Origin: Candidatus Palauibacter rhopaloidicola
Lineage (GTDB): Bacteria; Gemmatimonadota; Gemmatimonadetes; Palauibacterales; Palauibacteraceae
DNA: 64,000 bases
Direction of reading: 5' to 3'
Assembly: GCA_026914155.1 (NCBI GenBank)
Contig: JAPPGH010000039.1
Coordinates: 1 to 64,000 of the forward strand
Of the stretch, positions 49,396 to 58,726 are shown one piece after another. Both the position numbers and the translations under genes were made by a program. The notes under the pieces are model-generated. The model was given only the letters and a program-made list of their open reading frames with translations, made no database searches and was not told where the DNA came from. Each line of letters starts with the position of its first letter. Positions within the stretch are counted from its first letter, which is position 1.

Positions 49396-50078
49396 GCGAG
49401 AACGGCGCGGCGTCGGTGTTGGGGTCGGGCTTCCTGTGGCGGGTCGGGGCGGTTGGCGCCGGCGCGTCGGGCATCGTTCTCCTCGCGACGGACGGGGCGC
49501 CGCTCACGCTCGCCGTCCTCCTGCTCATCGCGGCGCTCGCCGCGGCGGCCGTGCTCCTGGGCGGCGGCGCGCACGGCGCCGCGGTCGAAGGCGGGCTCGA
49601 CCTGAGCGCCCGCCTCGGGCTCGGGCTGCTCGGCGGGCTCCTCGGCGCCGCGGTCTCCGCCGTGGCGCGCACGGTCGTGGCGACGTTCGGCTCCATCGGA
49701 GCGGTGAGCATGGGACTGGCCTCGGGGTGGACGGGCGCGGAGTTCCTGTCGCACCTCGGCAGCGGCGCGGTCTGGGGCCTCATGCTCGGCGTGCTCTACA
49801 CCTACCTGTCGGGCTCGCCCGCCGCCCGCGGCGCGACCTTCGCCCTGGCGCCGACCCTCTACGTCGTCATCCGGCTCGGCCTCGGCGAGCCCGCGCTGGA
49901 CTTCGCGAGAGGAGACCTCCCGCTGGTGTCCGCGCTCGCGCTCTACGTGGGGCGGGGCGTGTTCGCCGTCTTCTCCATCCTAGCGGTCAACGTCCTGTGG
50001 GGAGCGATCGCCGGCGCGACGCTGGGCTGGGGGGAAGCGGGCGACGAGACGCCGGTCGCCCGCCCGATCGACGAGTGA
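49392..50078 (+). CDS. Multi-pass membrane protein of unknown function
   Basis: A 228-residue protein with about six hydrophobic segments rich in Ala/Gly/Leu (near 14-34, 38-56, 72-95, 117-140, 145-160, 185-212). No family recognised. It starts at ATG 49392, overlapping the crotonase stop by 4 bases, so it is translated with that operon, and its own stop overlaps the next tiny gene. Motifs 'VLYTYLSGSPAARG' (about 133-146) and 'AVNVLWGAIAGATLGWGE' (near 201-218) suggest loops that could be conserved. Possibly a membrane partner or unrelated passenger of the acyl-CoA operon. Confidence 0.68.
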   Translation: MSENGAASVLGSGFLWRVGAVGAGASGIVLLATDGAPLTLAVLLLIAALAAAAVLLGGGAHGAAVEGGLDLSARLGLGLLGGLLGAAVSAVARTVVATFGSIGAVSMGLASGWTGAEFLSHLGSGAVWGLMLGVLYTYLSGSPAARGATFALAPTLYVVIRLGLGEPALDFARGDLPLVSALALYVGRGVFAVFSILAVNVLWGAIAGATLGWGEAGDETPVARPIDE

Positions 50079-50248
50079 CGGAAAGCGCCAGCCGCGACTG
50101 GTGGCTGCGGCTGCAGATCGGCCTCGGCCTGGCCGGGGGCGCCACATGGTTCATCGGCGCGGTCACGGAGCAGGACTTCGTCGCCGGCGCGGGCTGCGGC
50201 CTCATCGTCGCCGCCGTCGTCCTCCGCCTGGGGCGCACGAGGGCCTGA
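50075..50248 (+). CDS. 57-residue two-helix membrane protein
   Basis: GTG 50075 overlaps the stop of the previous gene (GTGA). The protein 'TESASRDWWLRLQIGLGLAG' continues with a hydrophobic segment, a charged turn ('TEQDFVAGAGC') and a second segment ending in 'LRLGRTRA'. It is too short for an unaided call, but the coupling, Trp-rich N-terminus and protein-like composition support it. It is reminiscent of small AtpZ/AtpI-like or DUF proteins, without proof. Confidence 0.55.
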   Translation: MTESASRDWWLRLQIGLGLAGGATWFIGAVTEQDFVAGAGCGLIVAAVVLRLGRTRA

Positions 50249-50308
50249 CCCGGCCCGGCGGTTGATCCCGCGTTGATCCTGCGTTGATCGCGCGGCGCAT
50301 CGAGGGGT

Positions 50309-51676
50309 GTGAGTAGAGACGAAAGCACCGCCTCGGACGGCCCCGCCGCCACCCTACGCGACGCGCGCGACCTCCTGAGGGACCGGTTCGGCTACGACGA
50401 CTTCCGTCCCGCCCAGGCGCGCGTGGTGGAAGCGGTTCTCAGCGGCCGCGACACCCTCGCCGTGCTGCCGACGGGCTTCGGAAAGTCCGTGTGCTTCCAG
50501 GTCCCCGCGTTGCTGCGTCCGCGGGCGACGCTCGTCGTGTCGCCACTCATCTCGCTCATCGAGGACCAGGTCGCCGGGGCCGCGCGCCGGGGCATGCGAG
50601 TGCTCGGCTGGACGGGCGCCACCCCGCGGAGAGAAGTGGACGAAGCGCTTGAGCGCGCCCGGCGCGGCGAACTCGACCTCCTGTACCTGGCGCCCGAACG
50701 CCTGGAGAACCGGGCCGTGTGCGATCGCCTGCGCGAAGTCGGCGTGGCGGGCATCGCGGTCGACGAGGCGCACTGCGTTTCCCAGTGGGGGCACGATTTC
50801 CGTCCGTCGTACCTGCGGATCGGGCGCGCGAGGGAGAGGCTGGGCCGCCCGCCGCTGACGGCCCTCACGGCCACCGCGACGTGGCGCACGCGGCGCGAGA
50901 TCGAGCGGTTCCTGGGGATGGAAGGGGCGATCCGCATCTTCGTGCCCGCGAACCGGCCGAACCTGCGCTACTCCGTGGAGATGGCTGCGGATGTGCGCGA
51001 TGCCTATCGGCGCGTGCGGCGCGAGGTGACGGCGTGCGGGGGGGCGTCGGCGGTCGTCTACGCGCGCACCCGGGGGCTGAGCGCGCAGCTTGCGATCGCG
51101 CTCTCGAGGACGGGCGTGCCGAGCGCGCCGTACCATGCGCGTCTGCCGATCGAGCGGCGCCAGGCGACGCAGCGGGCCTTCCTGGACGGGAGCATTCGCG
51201 TGGTCTGCGCCACGACCGCGTTTGGCATGGGGATTGACCACCCGCACGTGCGCCTCGTCGCGCACCTCGGCGCCCCGGGGTCGCTGGAGGAGTACGTCCA
51301 GGAAGCGGGTCGCGCCGGCCGCGACGGCGAACCGGCGCGCTGCGCGATGGTCGCGATCCGCGAGAAGCGCCGCCGCGCCCTTCCGTTCGGCCGGCGCGAG
51401 CGCCCCCGGCCGGGCAGCCCGCCGCCCGGCTCCGACCGGGCCGCCGCCCCCGCCGAACGGCGCACCGCCATGCGAGCCTACATCGAGACCGCCGCCTGCC
51501 GCCGGGCGGCCATCGCCGCCTACTTCGGCGAACGCGCTCCGGTCTGCGACGGCTGCGACAACTGCGATCGCGACCGGGCCGCGCCGGGCCGCGACCCCGG
51601 CCGGCGCGTCAGAACGACCACGACACGCCGAAGATGGCGATCACGGGGAGGGAAGCGAGCGGGGCGGGACGCGTGA
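50309..51676 (+). CDS. RecQ-family ATP-dependent DNA helicase, short form
   Basis: A 455-residue superfamily 2 helicase: Q-motif 'FGYDDFRPAQARVVEAVLSG' (about 27-46), Walker A 'PTGFGKSVCFQ' (about 54-64), DEAH box in 'AVDEAHCVSQWGHDFRPSYL' (about 150-169), motif III 'ALTATAT', and motif VI 'QEAGRAGRDGEP' (about 331-342). Cysteines in 'AACRRAAI' and 'VCDGCDNC' form the RecQ zinc site. The winged-helix and HRDC domains are missing. GTG start. The last 23 codons overlap the 3' end of a convergent TonB-receptor gene by 68 bases and are basic. It probably unwinds forked DNA in repair. Confidence 0.87.
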   Translation: MSRDESTASDGPAATLRDARDLLRDRFGYDDFRPAQARVVEAVLSGRDTLAVLPTGFGKSVCFQVPALLRPRATLVVSPLISLIEDQVAGAARRGMRVLGWTGATPRREVDEALERARRGELDLLYLAPERLENRAVCDRLREVGVAGIAVDEAHCVSQWGHDFRPSYLRIGRARERLGRPPLTALTATATWRTRREIERFLGMEGAIRIFVPANRPNLRYSVEMAADVRDAYRRVRREVTACGGASAVVYARTRGLSAQLAIALSRTGVPSAPYHARLPIERRQATQRAFLDGSIRVVCATTAFGMGIDHPHVRLVAHLGAPGSLEEYVQEAGRAGRDGEPARCAMVAIREKRRRALPFGRRERPRPGSPPPGSDRAAAPAERRTAMRAYIETAACRRAAIAAYFGERAPVCDGCDNCDRDRAAPGRDPGRRVRTTTTRRRWRSRGGKRAGRDA

Positions 51677-53942
51677 GCGGCTGGTCCGACGTGGTCTGGT
51701 AGAAGAGCGCGTCCCGGCGATCCAGCGCGTTGAGCACCCGCACATACGGGGCGATCACGACGGACGAGCGGCCGATGCTCGCGACCCAGCGTCGCGAAAT
51801 CTCGGCGTCTACCCGGAGATACGAGTCCTCCGGCGCCCCGGAGAGCACCGGCAGGGGATCGTCACCGCTCGGCGCGCCCTTCTCCTCGCCTCCTCCGGTC
51901 ACCGACGCGAAGGACAGGCCGGCCCCGTAGGCGAGCCGGATCCCGAAGTCGAACTCGCGCACGTTCGAGGAGAGCCCGCCGCTCAGGAGTTGCCGGCCCA
52001 CGAACGGGGTGTCCTCGGCCGGATCGGTCGTCCATACGAACGCGATCGAGTAGCCGATCCAGCCCCGGACCGGGCCCTCCTTCGCCTGCGTCCACAGATC
52101 AAGGCCCCAGGAGTAGAGCTGATTGGCGTCCGGAAGATCGTCGAAGGACTTGAGGTAGCTTTCGACGCCGACATCGACGCCGTTCTCGAGCGAGTCCTCG
52201 AATCCGACCACCAGGTGGGAGGCGCCCGCGATACTGGATCCCGGCGTGGTCGGCGGGATGTAGTCGGGGTCCAACGTGGGGAGGACGCCGCCGATGGTGG
52301 GTCCGGTGAGGTCTCCCGAGAGGATGGATTCGGGTCCGCGCACGACCTGGTAGAACCTCCCGGCGGAAACGCGGAGGTCCGCCGCCTCCGTGAGGTGCCA
52401 GGTGACGGTGCCGCGCGGCGCAAACTTCGCGCGGCGGGAGGGGGCGAAATAGCTGGTCCTGAACCCCCCCCTCACCTCGATTTCAGGGGCCACCTCCCAG
52501 ATGGCCTCGCCCCAGCCGGCCACCACGTCGGCGCGCCGCACCGCGTGGGTCACGTCGTGCGCCGTTCGCCCGCCGAGCACGGTCCGCCGGTCCACCACCG
52601 TCTCGTACGAGTCGAAGCCGCCGCCCGCGGCCCAGCGGAGTTCACGGCCTCCGGACTCGAACAGCGCCTCGGCGCGGGTGCGGACGGTCCGTGCGATGGC
52701 GTCCGCGAACGAGACCTCGAAGTCGAGTTCCTTGTCGCGCGGCAACGGCAGACCCGTGCCGAACCGTCCGTGAGCGCCCCTCAGCGTGAACGTGCCGTCG
52801 GCAAGCGGCACGCGATAGCTCGCCGACCCCGCCAGGTTGCCCCAGTAGGCCGACTCCACCGCCCCGGCGTCCTCCAGCCGGCCGATGTCGAGCAGCACGG
52901 ACTCGCGGTTCCAGAACCCGGTGGCCGTGAGCTTCCCGGGTCCCAGACGGTAATCGAGCCGGCCCAGGAGGTCGCCGTACCCGTAGGGCATCTCGCGCTC
53001 GTTCGTGACGATCGGATAGCCGAGTCCGTGAAGCGCCCGGCCGCTGAGAAGCACCCGCCCGGCGGGTCCGATCGGGCCCTCCGCCCGCAGGGTGCCGCCC
53101 AGAAGGTCGGCCGCGCCGGCGACGCGGAACCGCTCCGCGTCTCCCTCCCGGATCTTGAGGTCGAGGACGTAGGAGAGTCCCCCATCGTAGCGGGCCGGCG
53201 TGCCGCCTATGTAAAGCGATGCTTCGTCCAGCACGCCGTCCGGAAACGCATCGAGGAGTCCGCTGAGGTGGAACGGCGCGTAGACCGGCGCGCCATCGAG
53301 CAGCACGAGCTTCAGGTCCGACGCGGCGCCCCGCACGTAGAGCACGCTGGTCGGGTCCGCCGGATCGATGCCGGTTTCGTCCAGCGTCAGACCCGCCTCC
53401 GCCACGCCCGGAGATGAATCCAGCGCGCGGAGTTCCGTTTCTCCCTCGTCCCGGAACCCGTCGCGGGTGAGGCCCGGAGCGGGCAGCCGCCGCGCGAGGA
53501 TGTGGGCGAACAGGCTCGGCATCGCGACCGGCCGCCGCTCCAGAGCCAGGTCGAGCGGGACGTCGCCGCCCGCCGGAACCAGGATGCTGGCGGCGAGCGG
53601 GTCGCGATCCAGCGCCCGCGCGACGAGATGGATGGGGCCCGCCGGAAGCCCTTCCGCCCGGTAGAAGCCGTCGTCGTCCGTAACGAGGAACCAGGAAAAC
53701 GCGGGGAAGCGGATCTCCACCGAAGCGGCCGCGATCGGCGTCTGGGATTCGGCGCGCAGCACGCGGCCGAAGACGGCGCCGACAACCGGCGCATCCTCTG
53801 AAGGGGGCGGCGGGGGATCCTGGGCGAGCGCCGCTGGAGCGAAGAAGCAGGTGGAAACCGGTCCGAGGAGCAGGGCGAATCGCCACGGATGCGAGACGGC
53901 CCCTGACCTTCGGTACATGGGCTTCGTCATCCCGGGATCCAC
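51609..53942 (-). CDS. TonB-dependent receptor with N-terminal carboxypeptidase-regulatory-like domain
   Basis: A 777-residue outer-membrane receptor. Signal peptide about 1-40 (several ATGs; M1, M5 and M9 all possible), a beta-sandwich 'VVGAVFGRVLRAESQTPIAA' with 'GFYRAEGLPAGPIHL' (about 52-125), a plug domain with 'VLYVRGAASDLKLVLLDGA' and 'LYIGGTPARYDGGLSYVLDL' (about 202-265), then a barrel ending 'VIAIFGVSWSF' with terminal Phe. The plug is unusually short, and the 'VLLDGAPVY' block replaces the usual 'VDG'. It is the last gene of a sigma/anti-sigma operon (gaps of 65 and 61 bases) and overlaps recQ by 68 bases. Substrate unknown. Confidence 0.85.
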   Translation of the reverse strand: MDPGMTKPMYRRSGAVSHPWRFALLLGPVSTCFFAPAALAQDPPPPPSEDAPVVGAVFGRVLRAESQTPIAAASVEIRFPAFSWFLVTDDDGFYRAEGLPAGPIHLVARALDRDPLAASILVPAGGDVPLDLALERRPVAMPSLFAHILARRLPAPGLTRDGFRDEGETELRALDSSPGVAEAGLTLDETGIDPADPTSVLYVRGAASDLKLVLLDGAPVYAPFHLSGLLDAFPDGVLDEASLYIGGTPARYDGGLSYVLDLKIREGDAERFRVAGAADLLGGTLRAEGPIGPAGRVLLSGRALHGLGYPIVTNEREMPYGYGDLLGRLDYRLGPGKLTATGFWNRESVLLDIGRLEDAGAVESAYWGNLAGSASYRVPLADGTFTLRGAHGRFGTGLPLPRDKELDFEVSFADAIARTVRTRAEALFESGGRELRWAAGGGFDSYETVVDRRTVLGGRTAHDVTHAVRRADVVAGWGEAIWEVAPEIEVRGGFRTSYFAPSRRAKFAPRGTVTWHLTEAADLRVSAGRFYQVVRGPESILSGDLTGPTIGGVLPTLDPDYIPPTTPGSSIAGASHLVVGFEDSLENGVDVGVESYLKSFDDLPDANQLYSWGLDLWTQAKEGPVRGWIGYSIAFVWTTDPAEDTPFVGRQLLSGGLSSNVREFDFGIRLAYGAGLSFASVTGGGEEKGAPSGDDPLPVLSGAPEDSYLRVDAEISRRWVASIGRSSVVIAPYVRVLNALDRRDALFYQTTSDQPLTRPAPLASLPVIAIFGVSWSF

Positions 53943-54007
53943 CCCTCGCGGCTAGCGGTCCGTCAGGTCACCGTCGTCCGCCGCGGCGGCGTCCGTTACC
54001 CGGGCTG

Positions 54008-54787
54008 CTACCCGTCGGTGCCGAGAAAGATCTCCACGCGACTCGCAGCCGCCGAATCGGTGCGCCGCAACTCACCATCCTCGAGGCGGACGACCTCGCT
54101 CTCATCGATGACTACAGAACCGGCCGCGGCGTTCCGCGGCAAGGTCACGCGGATCTCATCCGCCGCTCCCGCGACCTCGATGACGCCCGGCTCCACGTGG
54201 AAGCTCGCGTCACGGGCCTCCACCGTGGCCGTCTCCTCGTCGGACAGCTCGATCGTCAACCGCATGCCTTCGTGCCCGCCGACGACCATGATGCGCACGG
54301 CGCCGTCGCGGGGATCCACCGACACCCGGGAAGGTCCGGCGTCGCCGGCGACCTGGGGATCGCCCGCGATCCAGGCCGCAACCACATCGATCCCGCCGTC
54401 GACCCAGCCCCTGACCGGCGATCCGGGCACCGCGTAGGCGCCCGCAGCGACGAGAAGCGTGATCCCCGCGGCCACCGCGACGGAGCGGCGGCTCAGCCTC
54501 GCCCAGCGTCGCGCCCTCGCGCCCGCGATAGACGCAGGCGCCCGGCGCGCGGCTTCACGCAGCGCCGCCGGCATCTCGCGCCGCGATTCCGGCACCGAAA
54601 GCAGATCGAGCGCCGCCGTCGCACGCCGCGATGCAAAGCGCATTTTGTCGAGGCGCGCCGCGGAATCCGGGCACGCCGCCACGCGCTCTTCGACGGACTT
54701 CCGTTCGGCTGTGGTCAGCTCACCGTCGAGCAGAGCGAGCAGCGCTCCGTCGTCGACCTGTGGCTGTTCACGCGTAGACATACTCAA
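54008..54787 (-). CDS. Anti-sigma factor, membrane-anchored (RsiW/FecR-like group)
   Basis: A 259-residue protein. The N-terminal about 50 residues match the anti-sigma fold ('DDGALLALLDGELTTAERKSVEERVAACPDSAARL', by region 12-46), with the Glu-Arg/Cys-Pro end of the ASD motif but without the HxxxCxxC zinc ligands. A transmembrane helix is at about 102-120 ('SVAVAAGITLLVAAGAYAV'). The periplasmic part has beta-rich sequence including 'MRLTIELSDEETATVEARD' (about 169-187). It follows the sigma gene and precedes a TonB receptor, so it probably holds the sigma until an outer-membrane signal comes. Start is ATG 54787, or ATG 54781. Confidence 0.8.
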   Translation of the reverse strand: MSMSTREQPQVDDGALLALLDGELTTAERKSVEERVAACPDSAARLDKMRFASRRATAALDLLSVPESRREMPAALREAARRAPASIAGARARRWARLSRRSVAVAAGITLLVAAGAYAVPGSPVRGWVDGGIDVVAAWIAGDPQVAGDAGPSRVSVDPRDGAVRIMVVGGHEGMRLTIELSDEETATVEARDASFHVEPGVIEVAGAADEIRVTLPRNAAAGSVVIDESEVVRLEDGELRRTDSAAASRVEIFLGTDG

Positions 54788-54848
54788 TCCTCACTATTTT
54801 CAACGCAGATTTCCAGTCGCATCCCGACCGGTCACCCATCGTCCCCCC

Positions 54849-55364
54849 TCACCGGCCCCGCCCGGTCTCGTCCTCCACGATCCGCGGATCCAGCGCCTCC
54901 GTGAACCGGCGCAGTGCCCGCGCGAGCAGCGTTCCCACCGACCCCGGCGCGACTTCGATCGCCTCGGCGATCTCGGCGTACCGGAATCCTTCCTCTCTCA
55001 TCAACAGCAACTGACGGTCGCGTTCGGGCATCTCCGCCAGCGCGGCGCGCACCGCCGCGACCCGTTCAGCCCGCAAAACCGGCTGGTCCGGCAACTCCAC
55101 CGGATCGTGCGCGAGGTCCGTCTGCTGGTAGCGCTGCGACAGCAACCGCCGCCGTCGCGCGCTCATGCGAGCGTCGTCCCGCACCAGGTTCGTCGCCACC
55201 GTGAACAGCCAGCGCCGCACCTCCTCGTCCGGAAGAGCCTGTTCCAGGAGCCGAATGAACGCCTCCTGTACGACATCCGCCGCAAGGTCGGCGTCACCCA
55301 CCATCCGGTCGACATACCGAAAGAGTGGCGTCCAGTGGCTCTTGTATGCCGCTTCGAAGTCCAC
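54849..55364 (-). CDS. ECF-type RNA polymerase sigma factor
   Basis: A 171-residue extracytoplasmic-function sigma factor. Sigma-2: 'LFRYVDRMVGDADLAADVVQEAFIRL' (by region, about 14-39) with the -10 recognition helix, then 'VRRWLFTVATNLVRDDAR'. Sigma-4: 'PERDRQLLLMREEGFRYAEIAEAIEVAPGSVGTLLARALRRF' (by region, about 112-153), for the -35. I prefer GTG 55364 (with GGGGAGAACC just before it) over the ATG at 55430, which would add a 22-residue basic extension. It likely governs the receptor operon and perhaps itself. Confidence 0.85.
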   Translation of the reverse strand: MDFEAAYKSHWTPLFRYVDRMVGDADLAADVVQEAFIRLLEQALPDEEVRRWLFTVATNLVRDDARMSARRRRLLSQRYQQTDLAHDPVELPDQPVLRAERVAAVRAALAEMPERDRQLLLMREEGFRYAEIAEAIEVAPGSVGTLLARALRRFTEALDPRIVEDETGRGR

Positions 55365-55647
55365 GGTTCTCCCCTCCACACCGTTGCCGGTACGCGAAGA
55401 GCGCCGCGGGCTTGCACCCTTGCCATCCATAGGGTCAACGCCTGCCGGAGCCCGATCGTGACGCGCTCGGCCCTTCCAAATCTCCCGTTTCTGCCAGACG
55501 TTTCGGCGGGAGGCCCGCCTCCGGTACGTTAGGCGCGCGGCGTCCCGAAGTCACAGCCCGCCCGCCGCCGGGCCACGCACCCGACCGCGGCGCGCATGCG
55601 AGAGTCCCGATTGCGACGCCGGCCGCACGCACCGAACCGAGGAGTGA

Positions 55648-56874
55648 ATGGGAGACCCGAGTTTCTACCTGGAAGACCATCATGAGATGATGAGGGAGAT
55701 GGTGCGGGAGTTCGCCGAGGCGGAGATCGCTCCCGTCGCCGCCCGCTACGACGAATCCGAGGATTTTCCGTGGGACACCGGTGCCCTCATGTCCGAACTG
55801 GGACTGTTCGGGATTCCCTTCGAAGAGGGGATCGGCGGCGCCGGCATGGATCTTCTCGCCGCGTCGATCGCCGTGGAGGAACTCGCCCGTGTGGACGCGA
55901 GTCATTCGATCATGATCGGGGCGCACACGAGCCTGGCCGCGACCCCGATCGCGCGCTGGGGGACGGAGGAGCAGAAGGAACGTTTCCTCCGGCCCCTCGC
56001 CAGCGGCCGCGTGCTCGGCGGATTCGGGCTCACGGAGCCGGGGTCGGGCTCCGACGCGGGCGGCATGCGGACGACCGCCCGGAAGGCCGGGGACCGGTGG
56101 ATCCTCAACGGCCGCAAGACGTGGATCACGCACGGGGGGGTGGGCGAGGTGTTCGTCGTCGGCGCTCTCACGTCGCCCGAGAAGGGCTCGCGCGGCATCA
56201 CGGCGTTCGTCCTCACCAAGGCGACGTGCGATCTCGAAGACGCGGCGCGGGTCGGGTTCGGCCACTCCGGGGACCTCGAGCCGATGGCGGGGTTCAGCGC
56301 CGGACAGAAGCTCCGCAAGCTGGGCTGGAACGCCTCGGACACGCGCGAACTCACGCTGGAGGACGTGGAAGTGCCGGAGGAGAACGTGCTCGGCGAGGTG
56401 GACCGGGGTTTCCCCATCTTCCTCGACACCCTGGACGGCGGCCGCGTCGGGATCGCCGCCCACGCGATCGGGATCGCGCAGGGGGCATTGGACGAGACGG
56501 TCCGCTACACCGGCGAGCGGAAGCAGTTCAGCAAGAAGATCCACGACTTCCAGGGCGTTCGCTTCATGCTGGCCGAGGCGCAGACGCGCATTCACGCGGC
56601 GCGGCTCATGATGCACCACGCCGCGCGCCTCCGGATGGCGGGGACCAGGCACAAGAAGGAGGCCGCAATGGCCAAGCTCTTCGCCTCGGAGACGGCGATG
56701 GACGTGACGACGATGGCGGTGCAGTTGCACGGCGGGTACGGCTATTCGCGCGAGTATCCCGTCGAACGGATGATGCGCGACGCGAAGATCACGGAGATCG
56801 GCGAGGGGACGAGCGAGATCCTCAAGATCGTGATTTCAAGGGAGATGCTGCGCGAGGCGGGCTCCCTCGATTAG
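55648..56874 (+). CDS. Acyl-CoA dehydrogenase (short-branched/medium-chain type)
   Basis: A 408-residue FAD enzyme. 'GFGLTEPGSGSDAGGMRTTA' (about 126-145) is the substrate-side signature, 'WITHGGVGEVFVVGAL' (about 158-173), 'GIAQGALDETVRYTGERKQF' (about 276-295) and the C-terminal 'LHGGYGYSREYPVERMMRDAKI' (by region near 362-383), where the Glu in 'YPVER' is the catalytic base. It makes a 2,3-double bond in acyl-CoA and passes electrons to ETF. A partner of the acyl-CoA operon at 44.7-49.4 kb by function, though unlinked in transcription. Start ATG 55648 has GAGGAG just upstream. Length is normal (about 380-410). Confidence 0.93.
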   Translation: MGDPSFYLEDHHEMMREMVREFAEAEIAPVAARYDESEDFPWDTGALMSELGLFGIPFEEGIGGAGMDLLAASIAVEELARVDASHSIMIGAHTSLAATPIARWGTEEQKERFLRPLASGRVLGGFGLTEPGSGSDAGGMRTTARKAGDRWILNGRKTWITHGGVGEVFVVGALTSPEKGSRGITAFVLTKATCDLEDAARVGFGHSGDLEPMAGFSAGQKLRKLGWNASDTRELTLEDVEVPEENVLGEVDRGFPIFLDTLDGGRVGIAAHAIGIAQGALDETVRYTGERKQFSKKIHDFQGVRFMLAEAQTRIHAARLMMHHAARLRMAGTRHKKEAAMAKLFASETAMDVTTMAVQLHGGYGYSREYPVERMMRDAKITEIGEGTSEILKIVISREMLREAGSLD

Positions 56875-57048
56875 TTTGGAGGAGCAGTTCGGCCGTGCGG
56901 CACGGCCGTCAGCGGAAACCGGACAGTAACGAAGAAATACACGAACCCCCGGGCAGCGGCCGGCGGTTCGCAGCGAAGAATCGAGTCTTACAGGATGCCA
57001 GCCCTCTGGTAGCACAATCGGGCGCGGCGAACCCGCGCGCGCGCTGAC

Positions 57049-58584
57049 GTGCGCCGCGAGATCGTCGTAAACGCCACGACCCGCGAGAAACGGGTCGCGA
57101 TCGTAGAAGACCGCAAGCTCGTCGAACTGATGTACGAACGGCCCGACGAGCGCCGCATTGCCGGGGATATCTATCTCGGTGCGGTCGAGGCGATCGTGCC
57201 CGGGCTTCAGGCCGCCTTCGTCGACATCGGCGCCGAGAAGTCCGCCTTCCTGCACGCCTCCGATCTACTGTCCGACGAAGATCCCGATGAAGACGGAAAT
57301 GGGGGACGGGAACGGAACGGGGGGCGTCGGAGGGGGCGCAACGAGAACGCTCCCCGCATCGAGGAGGCGATCCGCAAGGATCAGACGCTCCTCGTCCAGG
57401 TCGTGAAGGAGCCCATCGGCACGAAGGGCGCCCGTGTCACGACGCAGGTCTCCCTCCCGGGCCGCTTCCTCGTGTACATCCCGGACTCCTCCCACGTGGG
57501 CGTCAGCCGCAAGATCGGCGACCGGGAGACGCGCGTCCGCCTGCGAAGCATGGTGCGGGACATCCTCGGCGACGATGGCGGGGTCATCGTCCGGACCGTC
57601 GGCGAGGAGTTGACGAAGGAGGGCTGCGAGCGGGAACTCAAGTCGCTGCGCAAGACGTGGCGCAAGGTGCGGCGCCGGCAGAAGGGGATGAAGGCGCCGG
57701 CCCTCGTGTACCAGGACGCGCGGCTGACGTCCGGCATCATCCGCGACCTGTTCAGCGACCGGATCGACCAGCTCACGGTGGATTCGGCGGAGCTGTACCA
57801 CGAGATCCGCTCCTACCTGGGACAGGTGGACCCCGACCTTCTCGAGCGGGTGAGCCGGTACGAGGGGGCGGCGCCCATCTTCGACGAGTTCGGGATCGAA
57901 GAGGAGATCCGGCGCGCGTTCCGCCGCACCGTCCACCTGAAGTCCGGTGGGCACGTCGTGATCGAGCAGACCGAGGCGCTCGTCTCGATCGACGTGAACA
58001 CGGGGCGCTACACGGGCCGCCGCGACCCGGCGAAGACCATCCTCAAGACGAACCTCGAGGCGGCGGGAGAGATCGCCCGCCAACTTCGTTTGCGCGACGT
58101 GGGCGGGATCATCGTCATCGACTTCATCGACATGGACGAGGAGGAGTCGCGCAACAAGGTCGTGCAGCAGATGCGGACGCTGCTGGGCCACGACCGCGCG
58201 CGCACGAAGGTGTTCGGGCTCTCCGAACTCGGCCTGCTGCAACTCAGCCGGCAGCGCGTGAGCCCCAGCCTGCACCAGCGGATGATGGAACCGTGTCCGT
58301 ACTGCGAGGGCGCGGGGAGAATCCTCGCCCCCGAGACGGTGGTGCGCCGGCTGGAGCGGGCGCTGGACCGGATCGCGGCGGCCGGCCGGGAGAGCGGGAT
58401 CACGATTCTCACGCACCCGGTGATCGCCCTCCACCTGCTGGAGCGCGAACGCGAGTTCCTGGACCGGATGAGGAGCAGCGGCGGGATCGCGATCGATCTG
58501 CGCGACGACCCTCTGCTCGGTCTCGACGAGTTCCGACTCCTCGCCCACCCGGCCGATGCCGACGTCACGAAGAAGTACATTTAG
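57049..58584 (+). CDS. rng: Ribonuclease E/G family endoribonuclease
   Basis: A 511-residue single-strand RNA endonuclease. S1 domain near 35-125 ('GDIYLGAVEAIVPGLQAAFV') is interrupted by an acidic/basic insertion ('DEDPDEDGNGGRERNGGR', about 76-93). Catalytic metal residues are in 'ALVSIDVNTGRYTG' and 'GGIIVIDFIDMDEEESRN' (about 305-365), and 'MMEPCPYCEGAG' near 404-417 forms the zinc link of the tetramer. It matures 16S rRNA and mRNAs. It starts at GTG 57049. It precedes the L21-L27 gene pair, a common order in bacteria. Confidence 0.93.
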   Translation: MRREIVVNATTREKRVAIVEDRKLVELMYERPDERRIAGDIYLGAVEAIVPGLQAAFVDIGAEKSAFLHASDLLSDEDPDEDGNGGRERNGGRRRGRNENAPRIEEAIRKDQTLLVQVVKEPIGTKGARVTTQVSLPGRFLVYIPDSSHVGVSRKIGDRETRVRLRSMVRDILGDDGGVIVRTVGEELTKEGCERELKSLRKTWRKVRRRQKGMKAPALVYQDARLTSGIIRDLFSDRIDQLTVDSAELYHEIRSYLGQVDPDLLERVSRYEGAAPIFDEFGIEEEIRRAFRRTVHLKSGGHVVIEQTEALVSIDVNTGRYTGRRDPAKTILKTNLEAAGEIARQLRLRDVGGIIVIDFIDMDEEESRNKVVQQMRTLLGHDRARTKVFGLSELGLLQLSRQRVSPSLHQRMMEPCPYCEGAGRILAPETVVRRLERALDRIAAAGRESGITILTHPVIALHLLEREREFLDRMRSSGGIAIDLRDDPLLGLDEFRLLAHPADADVTKKYI

Positions 58585-58654
58585 AGCTGGTGCGGCGTCT
58601 CACGACGCCCGTCGTCGCGGGCCGTTACGACGTGTCGGATGCGCGCCGTTTTGT

Positions 58655-58683
58655 TTGACACATCCGCCCGCCGCGGGTAATCT
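58655..58683 (+). promoter_or_regulatory. Sigma-70-type promoter for the rplU-rpmA operon
   Basis: TTGACA at 58655-58660 and TAATCT at 58678-58683 are separated by exactly 17 bases. It lies 43 bases before the L21 ATG, in an otherwise AT-poor region, and is the best promoter match I found in this window. Confidence 0.78.
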
Positions 58684-58726
58684 CAGCGGCTCGCAATTCG
58701 TGGAATTCCAGTGGTGATCTGACGAT

